Source: Bacteroidales bacterium
GTDB taxonomy: Bacteria; Bacteroidota; Bacteroidia; Bacteroidales; DTU049
Direction of reading: 5' to 3'
Assembly (NCBI GenBank): GCA_016937255.1
Contig: JAFGWG010000199.1
Location: forward strand, 1 to 38,394
Length of the DNA stretch: 38,394 bases
The translations under genes were made by a program, and so were the position numbers. Each line of letters opens with the position of its first letter. Positions within the stretch are counted from its first letter, which is position 1. The notes beneath the pieces were generated by a model. The model was given only the letters and a program-made list of their open reading frames with translations. It was not told the origin of the DNA and searched no databases. This document shows positions 6,032-14,985 of the stretch, in pieces.

Positions 6032-9000
6032 TTACTCACCTACTTGAACTATTTTGCCGATGTGGTTGATACGGACTTTAACAATATCTTTTATACCACT
6101 TAACCCTTCACGTTTCCATGTAATTCCCTTTAGGGTAGAATTTGTTTCAACATTTGTTTCAAGGTGATGACGAAAAAAATAATCCTTTGTCGCCATTTTC
6201 TGCACTCTAAACAAGTTAGGACTAATAAGAGCATAGTTTTTGGGATCCATTAAATTCATTTGTTTAGGGTCGAAACCGGTTGCTTTATTAGGAAAAACAA
6301 ACAACTCGTTTTGTTTCAAGGTAAATAAAAACTGCCAACCATTTGGATGGTTTACATTAATTACAGGTACACCGGCATTAACTCTCGCCACAGCTTCATA
6401 AAAAGAAACTACTTCTTCCTGTAAATTACCTTCTTCATCTTGGTAAATAGCAACATGATGATTATTTCCGGTGCTCACATAATCAACAGGTATTTCTTTT
6501 CCATTCTTATCTAAGATAGAATTACCTAAATGATCTTTCTTGGTATGAAGTGCTTCAGCGTTACTCACTCCGGAAATAGTTACACTTTTAATTGAAATAC
6601 CTTCTTCTTTATTTAACCAAATAGGATTCTGTTCTAAATTGGAAAATGCTGCTTTTGCATCACCTTTAAAATCTGCAAGGCGTTTTTGTAGTATTTTCTG
6701 AATGCCTTTATCCACAACCTTTTCTATTTTTAAATCAGGAGAAATATCTTTTCTAATTGTATATTGTGTAGAAAACCACACTATTTTTACTTTTTCAGGT
6801 ATTTCTACACCATTTTTTGTTAAAAGAGGTGTTTTTGATAAAGCATTTTTACCTCCGAAAGCCTTCTTAGGATCATTATCAAATTGCTCTAAACGGCATA
6901 TTAAAGCCTCTTTAAATGAACTATTACCAACCATATTTGCCATAGCCAAATCAAAACTACTGCCAATTTTCACTATTTTTGTTTCATATTTTTTTGAGCT
7001 ACCATAAATGGTTTCCTTATGTAGCTGTCCTCTAGGCGTTAAGACAATCTGGTTTTTTTCACTACCTTTAATCTTATTCTTATTGTTTGTAACAACTTTA
7101 TTCTTTGTTTTGTGAGATATTAAAACTTCTTCAAGACATTTCTTTGCAATTTGTCTAAAATTCGGAATGGGTTCTTTAAAAACTCTTTTTCCGTTTACAT
7201 CTTTCTCTGTTTCCTTTTTTTCAATGGCAATTATATTTCCATACTTTTTGTCATTTTCGTTTTTACGTGCATTCAAATTATTAAGGTATTGAATATGAGA
7301 ATGTTTCGTAAAGGCAACTGTTAAAGCATCCATAGCATGATGACGGTGATCATTTCTTTTTGTCCAATCTATAATTTTCTCAATTTTTTGACCATCCTTT
7401 CGTTCTTCAAATTCGGTTAAACCCAATGTTCTAAATTTTGGCAGATTTATTTCTTTCATCGTATTAATCAAACCCCAATCTTCACGCAATCTGCCGGTAA
7501 TACTACCACTGGTTGAAACAACAGTTCTGCAAATTTCGAGCAACATGTCTTTTGCCTTTTTTGCTATATATTGGCTTTCACGCAAATCGCGCTCTATAAA
7601 ACCTTCTCCAATTTCATCACCTCGCTTTTGCAGTTTTAGATACTTTGCCTTACTTATTGCTTCGTCTTTAAATAATTTTTCAATTCTTAATAAGTAATTT
7701 TCAAGAGCTTCATCTCCCAAAACCTTAGAAACATAATCATATGCTGTATCTTCACCTTTTTCAATATTTATACTCTTGAATTCAAGTGTTTTGTTTGAAA
7801 AACTATCATCAAAAAGTCTTGCTTGTGGAATAATATGTTCTATGTCTACTTCTTTTGAAAATAGTAATTCCGGAGATATATATTTGTTCGAATAGAGTGT
7901 TTTATATCCTTCATCTTTCAACTCCTTATATAATTTATATCTTATTATATCATTTCTAGATGGATTTTGAATTCCAAATTCTTTTCTCAGTGTTGTTTTA
8001 ATCTGCTCATGCTCATTAGAAGCTTTATAAACAGCGCTTGTCATATCCGCGCGTTCTTTGGCACTCTTTTTCAAATCTCTGGCAAGCTCTATTCTAATTT
8101 CATCGGGTTTTCCCAAATCAGGATCCTCAATAATCTGATTAATTAGATTTGCCATTTGATTCAGAATTTTTTCTACCACTGGATTTCTCAAACTATTTTT
8201 AGGTAGCACATCAAGTTTTTCTTTTAAAATCCGCTTTTCATTTTCCTCTTTCGTTAGTGAATGAGAATGGTTGTATTCAGCAAGTATGCAAGCTTCACTA
8301 AATTTATTTTCTTTAATATACGGGAAAATTTTTCGGATAGCTTTTGTTGATAAACTTGAATAGTCAGATTCCAGTTCAATATTTAATAAATACTGCGCAT
8401 GCTCTTTTCTAAACCCGTATTTTTCTTCAAGTTTTACAAATATAGCATCATTTCCCGTAGGTGAATTATCACCTTCGTAAGAATATAATAAATGCCATAA
8501 CTGGTAAAAAGACTGTTTTTCAAAATCTTTACCATCTACTTCTGCATTAAACAAAAAAATCTCCTCATTGATTCCTAATCCAAGAAAAAATGAACGAATT
8601 GTTTCCTTAATCTCATTGGAATTAAGTTTATCTATATCAAATCCATCATTTCCCTCATGAACAAGTATGTTTTTATATGCATCATAAAAAGCTCGATTAG
8701 TTTTATTTCCCTCAATGCTTTTATAATTAATATCCCAATCCTTAAAATCATCAAAAAGCAATTTTAAAACATCAGCCTTGTGCAGTTTCCCTTTAACATT
8801 AAGTTCATTGAACAAATAATCCTTTTCCTCAATACTCAAATTACGCTTTTCTCTTGTTTTTTTGTTTTTAACTTCAGCATTACTAAGTATTTGCCATATT
8901 TTAAACTCTTGAAACAATGGAGATGATTTAGGGCATACACGTTGACCTATAGTTTTACTAATTTTTTTTCCGTTAATGACAAATTCGCGTTCACCTCTTT

Positions 9001-10141
9001 CAAATTCACAAAAACTAATGAGCCCTTTCTGTGATTTTAAAGGTCTTTGATAAAAAATAACTAGATCTCTGATTTCTTTTTTTAAATCATCCGTCAACTC
9101 ATTATGAAATAACTTTTGTGTTTCCCATAGTTTTTCAAATTCATCCAAGTAATCCTGCCTGTAAAACACCTGCCCCTTTAATCGAGTATGTCTATTTTTC
9201 TGTATTTGCTTGTACAAATATTGCCCAACAGTCTCATTATTAAAATACAGTTCCTTACTTCTGTCACTTATAGATCCAAGATAACCACTTGATTTATTAA
9301 GATCATTATTAATTTCAACAAGTACATAAGCAACTTCAGAAATATCAAGCTTGTTTTTTATAGCGCTACTTCGCCACTTATATGCCTGTAATTTAACTTC
9401 ATCTCTTTTTCCTTTATTTTCAGCAGTATAAATTCCTTTTATAGCTAAAAATCTTTTTCTACTATTCTGCTGCCCTTGTCCATCTAAAGCCTTCAATAGC
9501 TCATCATCAAAAATATCTGGATAAAATTGTTTTTGAAAGTCCCAAACCAGCTTAAACTCACGCATCAAATCAGATCGATAAAAATCTGGCAGTACTTTTT
9601 TCCCTTTTTGCAATATCTCATATGAATATTGCCCTGGAGTAATATTTCTTTCATACAATTCTTTTGCAATAGCCATTCCGTCAATAACCTGTCCTTCATC
9701 TTCATTCTTGGCCTTTCTGCTGCTTTTGTATCCTCTTTTTTTATTAATTGAAAGTAAAACACGAGCAAACTCATCTTTTTCTATTTTCTCAGAAGCAGCT
9801 CTTGATCGCAATTTAAGTGTTTGAAAAGTAGTGTTTTTACCATCCTCTGCAATAACAGTATTTTCGTTAATGATTATAGCATTTTTTAGAGTTTCTATAA
9901 GTACATTTCGCCTCATCTTGTACCTAAAAAGATTTCTTCTTGCGCCACGTTTTAGAGTCCTATCTGCATTTATACTAATACTCTTTCCTTTTTCGAAATC
10001 TTGTAATTCATCTGTTGATAAAGGGTTAACTCTAACACCAAGTTTGATAATTTCAGATTTTTCAATTTCAGTTTCTGCTTCTTTAACAAAAGCCCAACCA
10101 ATAGAAGTAGTTCCCAAATCCAATCCCAAAATTTTTTTCAT
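6032..10141 (-). CDS. cas9: CRISPR RNA-guided endonuclease Cas9 (type II-C)
   Basis: The 1369-residue protein is intact and typical of large Bacteroidota II-C Cas9 enzymes. RuvC-I is GLDLGTTSIGWAFV with Asp8. The arginine-rich bridge helix is RRNLFRYKMRRNVL (69-81). RuvC-II is EIRIELARDLKK with Glu685. The HNH domain has DIEHIIPQ with His769 and SNKTL with Asn783. RuvC-III is DHRHHAMDAL with His934/935 and Asp938. All nuclease residues are therefore present. It pairs with the tracrRNA encoded divergently 41 bp upstream. The best promoter match lies beyond the tracrRNA (10272-10302), giving a leader of about 120 nt antisense to the tracrRNA. The next gene downstream is an unrelated ATPase rather than cas1. 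Interference should be possible; the PAM cannot be told from the sequence. Confidence 0.98.
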   Translation of the reverse strand: MKKILGLDLGTTSIGWAFVKEAETEIEKSEIIKLGVRVNPLSTDELQDFEKGKSISINADRTLKRGARRNLFRYKMRRNVLIETLKNAIIINENTVIAEDGKNTTFQTLKLRSRAASEKIEKDEFARVLLSINKKRGYKSSRKAKNEDEGQVIDGMAIAKELYERNITPGQYSYEILQKGKKVLPDFYRSDLMREFKLVWDFQKQFYPDIFDDELLKALDGQGQQNSRKRFLAIKGIYTAENKGKRDEVKLQAYKWRSSAIKNKLDISEVAYVLVEINNDLNKSSGYLGSISDRSKELYFNNETVGQYLYKQIQKNRHTRLKGQVFYRQDYLDEFEKLWETQKLFHNELTDDLKKEIRDLVIFYQRPLKSQKGLISFCEFERGEREFVINGKKISKTIGQRVCPKSSPLFQEFKIWQILSNAEVKNKKTREKRNLSIEEKDYLFNELNVKGKLHKADVLKLLFDDFKDWDINYKSIEGNKTNRAFYDAYKNILVHEGNDGFDIDKLNSNEIKETIRSFFLGLGINEEIFLFNAEVDGKDFEKQSFYQLWHLLYSYEGDNSPTGNDAIFVKLEEKYGFRKEHAQYLLNIELESDYSSLSTKAIRKIFPYIKENKFSEACILAEYNHSHSLTKEENEKRILKEKLDVLPKNSLRNPVVEKILNQMANLINQIIEDPDLGKPDEIRIELARDLKKSAKERADMTSAVYKASNEHEQIKTTLRKEFGIQNPSRNDIIRYKLYKELKDEGYKTLYSNKYISPELLFSKEVDIEHIIPQARLFDDSFSNKTLEFKSINIEKGEDTAYDYVSKVLGDEALENYLLRIEKLFKDEAISKAKYLKLQKRGDEIGEGFIERDLRESQYIAKKAKDMLLEICRTVVSTSGSITGRLREDWGLINTMKEINLPKFRTLGLTEFEERKDGQKIEKIIDWTKRNDHRHHAMDALTVAFTKHSHIQYLNNLNARKNENDKKYGNIIAIEKKETEKDVNGKRVFKEPIPNFRQIAKKCLEEVLISHKTKNKVVTNNKNKIKGSEKNQIVLTPRGQLHKETIYGSSKKYETKIVKIGSSFDLAMANMVGNSSFKEALICRLEQFDNDPKKAFGGKNALSKTPLLTKNGVEIPEKVKIVWFSTQYTIRKDISPDLKIEKVVDKGIQKILQKRLADFKGDAKAAFSNLEQNPIWLNKEEGISIKSVTISGVSNAEALHTKKDHLGNSILDKNGKEIPVDYVSTGNNHHVAIYQDEEGNLQEEVVSFYEAVARVNAGVPVINVNHPNGWQFLFTLKQNELFVFPNKATGFDPKQMNLMDPKNYALISPNLFRVQKMATKDYFFRHHLETNVETNSTLKGITWKREGLSGIKDIVKVRINHIGKIVQVGE

Positions 10142-10146
10142 CTTTT

Positions 10147-10178
10147 TTTGTTTTTTTTATTTATTCTATCTATATTTG
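10147..10178 (+). promoter_or_regulatory. Promoter of the tracrRNA
   Basis: TTTG (10147-10150), 20 bp, then TATATTTG (10171-10178) matches the Bacteroidota consensus fully. The start would be near 10185, at the first bases of the anti-repeat. TATATTTGCACCAG (10171-10184) matches GATATTTGCAACAG at the end of the CRISPR repeat (crRNA sense) in 12 of 14 positions. Confidence 0.85.
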
Positions 10179-10182
10179 CACC

Positions 10183-10260
10183 AGAACTAAAGCAAATCAC
10201 AATAAGGATTATTCCGTTGTGAAAACATTTAGCCGCCTCGACTATCTTCGGGGCTTTTTT
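10183..10260 (+). ncRNA. tracrRNA: tracrRNA
   Basis: The anti-repeat AGAACTAAAGCAAATCACAA (10183-10202) is the perfect complement of 20 bases at the 5' end of the crRNA repeat. It is followed by the AAGGATTATTCCGTTGTG segment, including a small nexus-like hairpin (GGA-TTAT-TCC, 10206-10215), and by a terminal hairpin ending in a T run. CACAA (10198-10202) can alternatively pair with TTGTG (10217-10221) when no crRNA is bound. At about 78 nt it is compact, as usual for II-C. It guides processing of the crRNA, usually with RNase III, and forms the Cas9 guide scaffold. It is divergent from cas9. Confidence 0.95.
10235..10260 (+). terminator. Intrinsic terminator of the tracrRNA
   Basis: GCCTCGA (10235-10241) pairs with TCGGGGC (10248-10254), including one G-U pair, around the loop CTATCT. 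Six T follow. The hairpin also serves as the 3' stem of the tracrRNA scaffold. Confidence 0.9.
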
Positions 10261-10271
10261 ATTTATTTTCA

Positions 10272-10302
10272 CAAATTTATCAAAATTTCCGTATTTTACA
10301 AA
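10272..10302 (-). promoter_or_regulatory. Probable cas9 promoter, antisense to the tracrRNA
   Basis: On the minus strand TTTG (10299-10302), exactly 19 bp, then TAAATTTG (10272-10279) is a full consensus match. Transcription would start near 10265, at the T run of the tracrRNA terminator, and run about 124 nt to the cas9 ATG. No TAnnTTTG box exists on the minus strand between the tracrRNA start and cas9. Confidence 0.7.
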
Positions 10303-10441
10303 TATTTTGTATATAGAAGGAATAATTTCACCCTTTCACCATTCCCATTCACCAAAAAAAAGTGCGCCTTCGCCAAAAATCTTCTGGATATAGATATGTA
10401 TTATTGTATTTTTATACTCAGAAACTAAAAATTCACCAGCC

Positions 10442-11476
10442 ATGAAAAAATTAATTCCTTTCAAAGCATTTTTACTGCTTTCAGTGGTAATACTATTTGC
10501 ATCCTGCACAAAAGAAGATGTAGATGATCCTATTGATAACCCAACCGATCAGGTGGGAGATATTGTTTCTACCGTAAACCTGACAGGAATATACGATGTA
10601 GCAGTTTACAGTCATTATGCCTATGTTGGTCAAAATCAGAGCAACCTTTCTGTTATTGACCTCTCCGACATTAATAATCCCGTTGTTGTAAGCACAATTC
10701 AGCCGTACGGAGACATGCGCAAATCATTCATCCACAATGAATTACTCTATATTGCCGGTTATACCGAAGGCTTATATATCTACTCACTAAGCAATCCTGC
10801 CAGTCCGCAATATGTCGATCATATATATCCTGGCGATGAGTGCAGCAATGTATTTCTTACCGATTCATTTCTTATTACTGCAGGCGGAATAAGTGCAAAC
10901 GGGCTTTTGAGTATTTATGACGTAAACACCAGAACGCTCATCGGATCATATACCAATAGTGCTACAGACGAAACAGCAAGGGGGTACCAATGTCTTGATA
11001 TAGTTGGAAACTATATTTATGCCGGTACAAATGCTGGATATATGCATATTATCGACATCAGCAATCCTTCTACCCCAACATTGATTTCAAGATATTATCA
11101 TCCGGGAACTCCTGGTCATGCACCATGGCTACTGGGACTTCAGGTTAGTAATAATACTGCATATCTAGCCGACTGGGGCGCAGGATTTATTTCAGTTGAT
11201 GTAAGCGATATAAATAATCCTACATTATTGCAAGCATTTACCGGAGGTACTGATGGAACTCAAGAATACGATGTGCTCATTGAAGGAAATACTGCATACG
11301 TTGGTAATGGATGGGGAGGCTTATTGGTAATGGACATTACAAACCCCTCGAACATGACGCTCAAATTTGAAGTAAATCCAAATGCTGCCAGTTATATTGA
11401 TATTGCATTGTATGGAAATTATGTACTTGCTGCCGACAATGGCAATCAGATGCTATCGATCATTAAAGTGAAATAG
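10442..11476 (+). CDS. LVIVD-repeat beta-propeller lipoprotein
   Basis: A 344-residue protein with a lipoprotein signal peptide (lipobox LFASC, Cys near 21). The body is made of repeats of about 40 residues, such as LSVIDLSDINNPV, MHIIDISNPSTPT, FISVDVSDINNPT and LLVMDITNPSNMT. These are LVIVD-type repeats predicted to form a beta-propeller on the cell surface or in the periplasm, probably for binding rather than catalysis; the ligand is unknown. The gene stands alone: a tracrRNA lies upstream on the same strand with its own terminator, and a terminator follows at 11497. No exact TAnnTTTG box was found just upstream. Confidence 0.88.
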   Translation: MKKLIPFKAFLLLSVVILFASCTKEDVDDPIDNPTDQVGDIVSTVNLTGIYDVAVYSHYAYVGQNQSNLSVIDLSDINNPVVVSTIQPYGDMRKSFIHNELLYIAGYTEGLYIYSLSNPASPQYVDHIYPGDECSNVFLTDSFLITAGGISANGLLSIYDVNTRTLIGSYTNSATDETARGYQCLDIVGNYIYAGTNAGYMHIIDISNPSTPTLISRYYHPGTPGHAPWLLGLQVSNNTAYLADWGAGFISVDVSDINNPTLLQAFTGGTDGTQEYDVLIEGNTAYVGNGWGGLLVMDITNPSNMTLKFEVNPNAASYIDIALYGNYVLAADNGNQMLSIIKVK

Positions 11477-11496
11477 AATAATAATTTTTGGTTCAG

Positions 11497-11525
11497 AAAA
11501 GCGAGGCATAAGTCTCGCTTTTTTA
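11497..11525 (+). terminator. Intrinsic terminator after the LVIVD lipoprotein gene
   Basis: AAAAGCGAG and CTCGCTTTT pair around GCATAAGT (arms 11497-11505 and 11514-11522) and end in a T run. Confidence 0.88.
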
Positions 11526-11551
11526 TTGATCAAATTGCCAATTTCGTTGAA

Positions 11552-11559
11552 TATTTTTG
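11552..11559 (+). promoter_or_regulatory. Possible -7 box of the arylsulfotransferase-like gene
   Basis: TATTTTTG fits TAnnTTTG and would give a start near 11566, 37 nt before the ATG at 11603. No well-spaced -33 TTTG is visible. Confidence 0.4.
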
Positions 11560-11602
11560 CAGTCTCGTCATTTTATAATGATATTTGTAGAAATATATTA
11601 AC

Positions 11603-13267
11603 ATGAAAATTCTCCTTCCGATATTCATTATTATTCAAATCATTTCTTTGCAATGGGCTAGTGCTCAGCAAACAGTTGGATTATTCCAAAACTCGGCAGA
11701 ATCTTATAACGGCTATACTCTTTTTGCCCCACTGAGTTATACGGAAACCTATTTAATTGATAATTGTGGAAAATTGATTTATAGTTGGTCTAGTTCTTAT
11801 AAACCCGGCAATTCAGTATATCTCACTGATGACGGATATTTATTGCGAACAGGTTGTTTAAACAATACGACTTTTACTTCTGGCGGATCAGGTGGCATTA
11901 TTGAGAAAATTGACAAAAACAACAACATAGTTTGGTCTTATACGATAAGCGACACAAATCAATGCCAACATCACGATATTGCGCTATTACCCAATGGTAA
12001 TATTTTAGCTATTGTGTGGGACAGTTACGCGGAGGCTAACGCAATCGCTAATGGCAGAAATCCCTCTACTGTTAGTGGCAGTCTATGGGCTGAAAAAATT
12101 GTAGAAATAAATCCAACAAACGACAGCATTGTTTGGGAATGGTATGTTTGGGATCACCTTATTCAGGATTACAGTGCGAGCCAGTCTAATTTTGGGGTTC
12201 TTGCTGATCACCCAGAGCTTATTGATATCAATTTCACCAATATGGCTGCGAGCGAAGATTGGCTTCACATGAATGCGATATTTTACAATGTCGAATTCGA
12301 TCAGATTGCAGTGAGCCTTCACAACACACACGAAATTTGGATAATAGATCATAGCACTACTACGGCCGAAGCTACAGGACACTCAGGTGGCAACTATGGC
12401 AAAGGCGGCGACCTCTTATATCGCTGGGGAAATCCGCAAGCCTATGATTGTGGGACAGCCAACGATCAGATGTTTTTCGGGCAGCACGATGTAAGATGGA
12501 TTCCAAATGGATATGAGGGAGAAGGAATGATAATGGTTTATAATAATGGCACAAACCGTCCAGGAGGAAATTACTCAACTATTGATGCATTTATTCCAGC
12601 TGTCGACAGTTTGGGAAATTACACAATGACGCCAGGAAGTGCCTGTCCGCCTACAGCCTTGAGTTGGCAATATATTGCCTCTAATCCCACCGATATATAT
12701 TCTGGATCAATTTCAGGGGCAGAAAGGCTATCCAATGGAAACACACTGATTTGTGAAGGGAATTCTGGTCATTTCTTCGAAGTGGATTCAAATGGTGTTA
12801 TAGTGTGGGATTATGTTAGCCCAGTAAGTATCTTTGGCCCAATGACACAAGGAGATACTCCGGGAGGAATTCCCCCCTCAGGTAGACCAAACGACGTTTT
12901 TCGTTGCAAAAGATATTCTGCAGATTATAGCGGTCTAGCAACCTACGACCTTACACCGGGAGACCCAATAGAGCTCAATCCAATTGCATATTCGTGTACC
13001 ATCTTTTCCTCAATTAATGAGTCATATGTAGAAATTTCAAAAGCATTTCCAAATCCGGCAAGCGATTATATCATTGTTGAAAATCAGAGAAACACTGAAT
13101 CAATAAAGAAAATTGAAATATTTGATATAAACGGCAAAACAATGATAGAAGATTGTCCAGACGAAAATTCTGTACGCGTAAATATATCATCACTTAATTC
13201 GGGAATGTACATTCTCAGAATTAGTTTGGGAAAACAAACAGAATTCCATCAATTCATAGTAGAATAG
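11603..13267 (+). CDS. Secreted arylsulfotransferase-family protein with T9SS sorting domain
   Basis: A 554-residue protein with a signal peptide (cleavage after SAQ, about residue 22). The central part matches the arylsulfotransferase (ASST/Arylsulfotransf_2) beta-propeller family: CQHHDIALLPNGNILAIVWDS (from 121), EDWLHMNAI and FGQHDVRWIPNG, with several propeller-like W-x-Y/W motifs. Family enzymes move sulfate groups between phenolic compounds, but many Bacteroidota members are uncharacterised. The C-terminal 75 residues, beginning AFPNPASDYIIVEN and ending with QFIVE, are a type A T9SS sorting domain, so the protein is expected to cross the outer membrane and be anchored or released. It is a single gene. 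Confidence 0.85.
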   Translation: MKILLPIFIIIQIISLQWASAQQTVGLFQNSAESYNGYTLFAPLSYTETYLIDNCGKLIYSWSSSYKPGNSVYLTDDGYLLRTGCLNNTTFTSGGSGGIIEKIDKNNNIVWSYTISDTNQCQHHDIALLPNGNILAIVWDSYAEANAIANGRNPSTVSGSLWAEKIVEINPTNDSIVWEWYVWDHLIQDYSASQSNFGVLADHPELIDINFTNMAASEDWLHMNAIFYNVEFDQIAVSLHNTHEIWIIDHSTTTAEATGHSGGNYGKGGDLLYRWGNPQAYDCGTANDQMFFGQHDVRWIPNGYEGEGMIMVYNNGTNRPGGNYSTIDAFIPAVDSLGNYTMTPGSACPPTALSWQYIASNPTDIYSGSISGAERLSNGNTLICEGNSGHFFEVDSNGVIVWDYVSPVSIFGPMTQGDTPGGIPPSGRPNDVFRCKRYSADYSGLATYDLTPGDPIELNPIAYSCTIFSSINESYVEISKAFPNPASDYIIVENQRNTESIKKIEIFDINGKTMIEDCPDENSVRVNISSLNSGMYILRISLGKQTEFHQFIVE

Positions 13268-13268
13268 G

Positions 13269-13362
13269 CTGCTAGTTGTCACTTTCAACTTAAAAAAGGG
13301 CTGAGGTTTGTAATTTTATAGAAACCACAGTCATGAAATCAATACTAATAAAACAAATAGCC
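13269..13362 (+). repeat. Copy 1 of a direct repeat carrying the upstream region and first codons of the pirin gene
   Basis: About 95 bp from CTGCTAGTTGTCAC to AAATAGCC match 14144-14239 at roughly seven of eight positions. The copy includes ATG and ten codons (MKSILIKQIA) corresponding to the pirin start. It ends at the stop codon of the minus-strand gene 13362-14036. It appears to be a 5' scar left when the intervening segment arrived or was duplicated. Confidence 0.85.
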
Positions 13363-14036
13363 TATTCATCCATGTCCATCATTTTTTCAAGGGCCGTTAA
13401 ATATATCCAAACAATGTCGGCAGGCATAAGTGTTTCTCGTTTTGTAACTTCGTATGTGGTACCAGAACCATCTTCTTCAGAATGAGTACGACTGCGAAGC
13501 TTTCCAAATTCTTTAACTGTTATTTTTCGATCCCAAAACTTTTTCTTATCCCTATCCTTAACTATTACTTCAAGTGTAATCTTAGGTTTCACTTTAGACC
13601 ATTTATTCTCTCCTATTTGAATAGAAGTTCCACCGCCCATTATATGACCAACAATTTTTATAAAATAATCGGCTTCAGTTTCTTCAATAGCCTGACTTAT
13701 TGTTCCTGCAGGCATACCCACTAGTTCATTTCCTGTTCCTATTGTTGTAATTTTCTCGCCTTTTTTATTTTGACGAAAATAACAACTAACATTCATGTCC
13801 AATTGGGCTGAAAGATATTCCTCGGTATATAACATCAAAGTGTCCATCAAAGAATCAGGAAAAATCTCCTTTTCACTATAACCGTTGAGAAAATTACGAT
13901 CCTTTGTTTCAATAGTGACTTCATCGGTCAGTTCATCATCAACTACAAGACTAATGTAATGAATCACTGCATCCTTTTGAGCAAATCCTGACAAAAAAAA
14001 CATGACCATTGCGATAAAAACAAGTACTTTTTTCAT
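13362..14036 (-). CDS. Exported protein of unknown function
   Basis: A 224-residue protein with a signal peptide (FFLSGFAQ, cleavage about residue 20). I do not recognise the family. It is mixed alpha/beta with a glycine-rich stretch (GHIMGGGTSIQ) and ends acidic (MMDMDE). It lies on the minus strand between two copies of the pirin upstream region (13269-13362 and 14144-14239), so it was probably inserted there. Its stop codon shares bases with the edge of copy 1. Confidence 0.75.
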   Translation of the reverse strand: MKKVLVFIAMVMFFLSGFAQKDAVIHYISLVVDDELTDEVTIETKDRNFLNGYSEKEIFPDSLMDTLMLYTEEYLSAQLDMNVSCYFRQNKKGEKITTIGTGNELVGMPAGTISQAIEETEADYFIKIVGHIMGGGTSIQIGENKWSKVKPKITLEVIVKDRDKKKFWDRKITVKEFGKLRSRTHSEEDGSGTTYEVTKRETLMPADIVWIYLTALEKMMDMDE

Positions 14037-14143
14037 ATTTCTAAATTTGATTAAACAATAAAGACTGAACCTAATAATATATATGCCAAATCTATAAATA
14101 TTTTGGAAACTTTCACAAACACAAATACAAACTCTTTAAAACA

Positions 14144-14239
14144 CTGCTATTTGTCACTTTCAACTTAAAGACAGGGCTGTATTTTGTAATTTTATATAAA
14201 CTACAGTCATGAAATCAATATTACATAAAGCAAATAGCC
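14144..14239 (+). repeat. Copy 2 of the direct repeat, the functional pirin upstream region
   Basis: This copy runs from CTGCTATTTGTCAC into the tenth codon of the pirin gene and matches 13269-13362. It supplies the leader and start of the intact gene. Confidence 0.85.
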
Positions 14240-14919
14240 GCGGATATGCCGATCACGGCTGGTTAAAGACTCATCATAGCTTCAGTTTCGCATCGTGGTA
14301 TAATCCTGAAAGAATGCATTTTGGGAAACTCAGGGTATTAAACGATGATGAAATTGCAGGTGGAGCGGGCTTTGGCACGCACCCTCATGAAAACATGGAG
14401 ATCATAACTATTCCACTGGAAGGCGCACTTGAGCATAAGGACAGCATGGGCAATTCGGGAGTGATTTCTGTTGGGGAAATACAGGTTATGAGTGCCGGAA
14501 CAGGCATTGAACACAGCGAGTACAATCATTTTAAAGATGAAGCTGGAAAGTTTTTACAAATATGGATATTTCCCAAAGAAGAAGATCTAGAGCCACGATA
14601 CCAGCAAAAAAAAATCTTAGCCAATGAAATGCAAAACAGATTTCTGCAAATCGTAGGTCCGAAAAATGAATCTGACGAATTATGGATACACCAAGAATCT
14701 TGGCTCAATATTACTGAAATTGAGCAAGGAAAAACATTAAACTATACTTTAAAAAATCATAAAAACGGAGTATACATTTTTCTAATTGAAGGTCACATCA
14801 TTGTGAATGAAGAGATGCTTGACAAAAGAGATGCTATAGGAATTTGGGAAACAGACCTTATTCAAATTGAATCTCTACAAAAATCAAAAATTCTGCTCAT
14901 TGAAGTACCTATGAAATAA
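14209..14919 (+). CDS. Pirin family protein (YhhW-like cupin)
   Basis: A 236-residue bicupin. The N-terminal half has the pirin signature HHSFSFASWYNPERMHFG and the metal ligands His58 and His60 (GTHPHENMEI) with His102 and Glu104 (GIEHSEYN), in the positions seen in YhhW. Proteins of this type bind iron or another divalent metal, and some act as quercetin dioxygenases; others act as redox-sensing cofactors, so the substrate is open. It is cytoplasmic. Its 5' region is duplicated about 880 bp upstream. Confidence 0.93.
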   Translation: MKSILHKANSRGYADHGWLKTHHSFSFASWYNPERMHFGKLRVLNDDEIAGGAGFGTHPHENMEIITIPLEGALEHKDSMGNSGVISVGEIQVMSAGTGIEHSEYNHFKDEAGKFLQIWIFPKEEDLEPRYQQKKILANEMQNRFLQIVGPKNESDELWIHQESWLNITEIEQGKTLNYTLKNHKNGVYIFLIEGHIIVNEEMLDKRDAIGIWETDLIQIESLQKSKILLIEVPMK

Positions 14920-14947
14920 AATCTTAGGTTCTTTAATGATTTAAAAT

Positions 14948-14955
14948 TACATTTG
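14948..14955 (+). promoter_or_regulatory. -7 box of the PepSY-like lipoprotein gene
   Basis: TACATTTG fits TAnnTTTG, with a predicted start near 14962. The box overlaps an in-frame ATG at 14953, which argues that the downstream ATG at 14986 is the real start. Confidence 0.55.
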
Positions 14956-14985
14956 TTCATTAGAGTAACCAAAAACGAAGAAAAC

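Noticed and set aside
10219-10428. A 69-residue open frame over the tracrRNA 3' end
   Set aside because: It includes the tracrRNA terminator and low-complexity sequence, with no protein features.
14953-14985. Longer start of the PepSY-like lipoprotein
   Set aside because: It overlaps the -7 box and would bury the lipoprotein signal peptide.
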